A stretch of 64,000 bases of DNA from Alligator mississippiensis (taxonomy: Eukaryota; Chordata; Crocodylia; Alligatoridae), in NCBI RefSeq assembly GCF_030867095.1, contig NC_081828.1, positions 218,519,978 through 218,583,977 of the forward strand, given 5' to 3'. Below, piece by piece: positions 59,919-64,000 of this stretch (positions within the stretch are counted from its first letter, which is position 1; each line of letters starts with the position of its first letter). A model generated the notes under the pieces. The model saw only the letters and a list, made by a program, of their open reading frames with translations, did not search any database and was not told where the DNA came from. A program made the position numbers and the translations under genes.

Positions 59919-60944
59919 TCCACTTTTAACTTTTTTATTATTAAACAAATTTGTACATAGTTGTTTATAGATTATCCTGGCCTGGCTTTATAGGGGATGG
60001 ATGGAATTGCACACAGCCTGCAGTTTCATTCTGCAGTGCACCTGCCCTGCTGACATTCCCCTTCAATTGTAGAGGGAGGTACATAACGTGGTACCACCCA
60101 GGCTATATAACATTTTAGAGCTTTCTCTTTTTTCTATTACTAGCGAACTTTATACATTGCTTCCTCAAAGCAGCTTTTATAACTTCTTAAATGATCACAG
60201 CAAATAACTGTGGCAAGAGCAAGGGATCAGCTGAGCCATAGGCACCCAGCAGCAACAGCAAAAGCCCCATGCCACCAAGCCTGCTGGCAGTATTCCTGTG
60301 GGCTGAACTGCAGGAGCATGGCAGTGGCAGCAGGATCACCACACCTCCAGCAATGTGGTGACCCTGTGGCACACTGAGCCTTGGGAAGGAGGAAGCAGGG
60401 GCAGAACAGCCATGCTGCAAACTGTGCTGGCAGTAGCACAGCCCCCTGAGACCCGAGAGCAAGGTGGTGGTGGTGGGTTTGCTGCTCTGCAAAACTTACC
60501 AGCAACACAGCACTGTCCCATGTTGCAGCCAGCTGGAGCCTGGAGATGGGATAAAGAAAAAAAGCTGATGCCAGTGTGGACATGCTTTTTAAGTGCATGC
60601 TGGTGCCAATTCACTGAGTGGGGCAGCGAGGAAGCTATAAATGGGCTGGTGCTAGGTGGGTTATATGGGGAGGTGGAGCCCCAAGATCTTCGCATCCACT
60701 TGCAACCTTAGTGAAACACCACTAAACAGAGAATAACAGCAGCCCCAAGATTAGAATTTTGGTCAGATGTGGCAGGCGAGAAGCTTTGGTGGTTGAGGTA
60801 ACTGGTTCCAGCAGCAAGCTGTCAGCCCACAGGACCGCAGTTGGCTGGGGGTGACTAGAAAAGCCTAAGTGGGTAGCCTCGGACAGTCATGGCAAGTTAC
60901 AATGACCCTACTGAATGCCTGTTGTCTTCAGCAAAGCATGTAAT
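58729..60944. other. Unclassified 2.2-kb insertion between L1 parts
   Basis: The left part starts tgtgatgagc and has an ataaaag box near 58,906, then AT-rich sequence and a (GT)n run, which recalls an LTR or promoter. No terminal duplication was found. The right part (60,000-60,940) is featureless. No credible coding frame; overlapping ORFs on both strands at 58.8-59.6 kb are low-complexity. Confidence 0.3.
59866..59918. repeat. (GTAT)n/(GT)n microsatellite
   Basis: gtat units passing into a gt run. Confidence 0.9.
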
Positions 60945-61856
60945 TGATGTCTTCATCTGGTCACAGAATCTAAAAACTTTCAGTAACGAAGCATTGTTTC
61001 CAACTTCCATTTTTCTTAAAACACTGATTTAAATAAATTGCTATTTTAATGGGATCATGATCAGAAACTAAGATGTTATATATTTCTGCAGCTAAACAAG
61101 CAATAACCAGATCCTGGGATATGAGAAAATAATCAGTGCTGGAGTATGGTAAATGAACTGGTGAGAAATAGGTGTAGCTTCTCTTCTTTAGGCGGTGAAG
61201 CCACCATATATATCAACCAATCCGGTGTCCTTTAATAAATAAGAGGGCTTGTTTTAAGTTTTCTGATAGATTCTATTAACATTAACTGATTTATAATGCA
61301 CCATACCCAATACATAGTTCTGATCACCACCCAGATTAATTGGTATGTAGGACTTTGTTGCTAGCATATTGTAATATATGACAAAAATGTAGCATCTCCA
61401 CCACTAGGATTATAAATATTGCCTATAACTAATTTTCTATTGTTACACCTTCTATTGTTATGACTTCACATTGTTAATACCTTCTGTTAGTACAAACCTC
61501 CTCTTAGAAAATCAACCCATTTTTTACTTAATTTAAAAGCAATTTGTTTGGGAATTAATATAGATGTACCGCTGCTTCGAGAATTAAGTGAAGACTGGAA
61601 TACAGATCCTATCCATCACATTTTTTAGCCTAGAATCGTCTTCAACTTTTAAGGGCATTTTTGTAACAAAGAAATCTGACTGTCCATAGATTTTACATGT
61701 CTGAGCACTTTCATCCTTTTGGTGGGTTCATTCAGTGCTATTACATTCCAGGAAATAATATTGTCATTAGTTATCCTCCTAACATATTGAATGAAGTTAC
61801 CAAGTTCCTGGGGACAAAGAGGGAACATAAAAGAAGGAGGAAAAACCAAAATGATA
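60945..61856 (-). mobile_element. L1 LINE fossil, endonuclease part
   Basis: Minus-strand remnants of an L1-type endonuclease: IISWNVIALNEPTKRMKVLR near 61,780, SYTYFSPVHLPYSS and TDYFLIS near 61,130-61,180, and VSDHDPIKIAIY near 61,060. The order and spacing fit an L1 EN domain. The frame is broken many times, so it is old. A CR1 adjoins at 61,857. Confidence 0.65.
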
Positions 61857-64000
61857 TCCATAGATTCATAGATTCATAGATGTTAGGGTCGGAAGGGACC
61901 TCATTAGATCATCGAGTCCGACCCCCTGCATAGGCAGGAAAGAGTGCTGGGTTCAGATGACCCCAGCTAGATATCATCTAACCTCCTCTTGAAGACCCCC
62001 AGGGTAGGGGAGAGCACCACCTCCCTTGGGAGCCCGTTCCAGACCTTGGCCACTCGAACTGTGAAGAAGTTCTTCCTAATGTCCAGTCTAAATCTGCTCT
62101 CTGCTAGCTTGTGGCCATTATTTCTTGTAACCCCCGGGGGTGCCTTGGTCAGTAAAACCTCACCAATTCCCTTCTGTGCCCCCGTGATGAACTTATAGGC
62201 AGCCACAAGGTCGCCTCTCAACCTTCTCTTGCGGAGGCTGAAGAGGTCCAGGTGCCCCAGTCTCTCTTCATATGGCTTGGCCTGCAAGCCCTTAACCATA
62301 CGAGTGGCCCTTCTCTGGACCCTCTCTAGGTTATCTGCGTCCCTCTTGAAGTGTGGCGCCCAGAATTGCACGCAGTACTCCAACTGCGGTCTGACCAGCG
62401 CCCGATAGAGGGGAAGTATCACCTCCTTGGACCTATTCGTCATGCATCTGCTGATGCACGATAAAGTGCCATTGGCCTTTCTGATGGCTTCGTCACACTG
62501 CCGACGCATGTTCATCTTGGAGTCCACTAGGACTCCAACATCCCTTTCCAATTCCATGCCACCCAGCAGGTCATTCCCTAGGCTGTAGGTGTGCTGGAGA
62601 TTTTTCCTCCCTAGGTGCAGCACTTTGCATTTCTCCTTGTTGAACTGCATCCTGTTGTTTTCTGCCCACTTGTCCAACATTTCCAGGTCTGTTTGCAGCT
62701 GTTCCCTGCCCTCCGGCGTGTCCACTTCTCCCCATAGCTTTGTGTCATCCACAAACTTGGACAGAGTACACTTCACTCCCTCGTCCAAGTCGCTGATTAA
62801 GACATTAAAGAGTATCGGTCCAAAGACCGAGCCCTGCGGGACCCCACTGCCCACACCCTTCCAGGTCGAGACCGACCCATCCACTACGACTCTCTGGGTG
62901 TGACCCTCTAGCCATTTCACCACCCACCGGACTGTGTAGTCATCCAAGTCACAGCCTCTTAACTTGTTCACCAGTATGGGGTGGGATACTGTATTGAAGA
63001 CCTTCGTGAAGTCTAAATAAATGATGTCAACCCCTACTCCTGCTTCCAGGTGTTTCGTAACCTGGTCATAAAAAGAGACTAGATTAGTCAGGCACGATCT
63101 GCCCGCCACGAACCCATGCTGGTTTCCCTTCAGCATAATTTGTCCTGCCGGGCTCTCGCAAATGTGAGCCTTGATAATTTTTTCAAAGACTTTGCCTAGG
63201 ATGGAGGTGAGACTGACTGGCCTATAGTTGCCCGGGTCCTCCTTCCTCCCCTTCTTGAAAAGGGGGACTTCATTGGCCCTTTTCCAGTCCTCCAGGACTT
63301 GGCCCGTGTGCCACGAGCGTTCAAATATTCCCGCCAGTGGCTCAGCAATGATGTCGACCAGTGCCTTCATCACCCTCGGGTGGAGCTCATCCGGGCCTGC
63401 CGACTTAAAGGCATCCAGTTCTTCCAAGTGACTCTGCACCATCTCAGGATCTACGCATGGCAGTCTGGCGCCTTGCTGCTGCCTCTCTACAACCCCAGTG
63501 AGAGACTTGTCGTGCCCCTCACTTAGGAACACTGAGGCAAAGAACTCGTTGAGGAGTTCAGCCTTGTCCCCCCTGTTTGTCACCAATTGTTTCTGCTCAT
63601 TTAGTAGAGGTCCTATTCCTCCCTGGGCCTTCCTTTTACTCCCTATATCTCGAAAGAACAATTTCTTGTTGTCCTTTACTTGGGATGCCATCCTCAGCTC
63701 CATGGTAGCTTTGGCCCGTCTAACTGCCTCCCTACAAGTGCGAGCAGAGAAGGTATACTCCTCTTTGGTAATCTCTCCCTGTTTCCACTTTTTATGTGCC
63801 CCCCTTTTGGCTTTTAGGCTGCTCTGCATTTGTCTGGTCAGCCAAGGAAGCCTCCTGGCCCCTTTCCCTCTTTTTCCTCACATTGGGATCATCTTCCTCT
63901 ATGCCTGAAGGATCATTTCCTTAAGGCACAGCCACCCTTCCTGGGCTCCCATCTCTTCAAAACTCCTACTCTTCAATATGTCCTTGACTAATCGCCTGAG
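61857..64000 (-). mobile_element. CR1 with long RT frame, runs off right edge
   Basis: The 3' tail is at 61,857. A 620-codon open RT frame spans 63,829-61,967, with [32 protein letters not shown] and the C-terminal [16 protein letters not shown]. The active-site box reads [11 protein letters not shown], where the copy at 22-24 kb has FADD, so this copy may be inactive despite the open frame. The 5' part (endonuclease) should lie beyond 64,000. Confidence 0.9.

Overview
The window is vertebrate nuclear DNA and reads like a non-avian archosaur or close relative, most probably a crocodilian. The reasons are the dominance of CR1 LINEs of several ages, hAT-type DNA transposons with their small derivatives, a little L1, and an immune GIMAP (AIG1 GTPase) locus with introns. 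The species is inferred; nothing in the sequence fixes it. No rRNA, tRNA, CRISPR array or bacterial-type operon is visible.

Layout. 1-3,000: an internally deleted hAT copy with a tandem-repeat tail. 3,300-25,760: mostly repeats, including CR1 copies (one carrying a hAT MITE, one nested in an older CR1), three LTR-like fossils, a 334-bp insertion with target-site duplications, and microsatellites. 25,760-32,000: poorly classifiable intergenic DNA plus the second copy of an LTR-like family. 32,001-33,251: a GIMAP gene on the minus strand (start exon plus one large AIG1 exon). 33,340-40,700: CR1 fragments and unassigned DNA. 40,725-53,308: a plus-strand GIMAP locus with one start exon and three AIG1 exons. 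53,224-57,340: a long, decayed hAT copy inserted in the third AIG1 exon. 57,720-64,000: CR1, a split L1 fossil and a long CR1 running off the right edge.

The main result is the structure of the 40.7-53.3 kb locus. A 37-nt coding segment starting with ATG ends in phase 1. Each AIG1 exon starts in phase 1. The first two are followed by a 54-nt exon (phase 0 to 0) and a 49-nt exon (phase 0 to 1), so a cassette of 884+54+49 = 987 nt (329 codons) is symmetric and can be chained in frame. Two such cassettes, about 98% identical over the AIG1 exon by eye, lie 6,857 bp apart as a tandem duplication. A third, more distant AIG1 exon follows and is cut by the hAT element, whose terminal sequence supplies 27 in-frame residues before a stop. 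If spliced as predicted, this is a GIMAP8-like protein with three AIG1 domains of about 941 residues. The minus-strand GIMAP uses the same phase-1 junction, and its AIG1 domain most resembles the third plus-strand one.

RNA evidence is needed for every splice claim. Repeat family names beyond CR1, L1 and hAT are given only where motifs support them.
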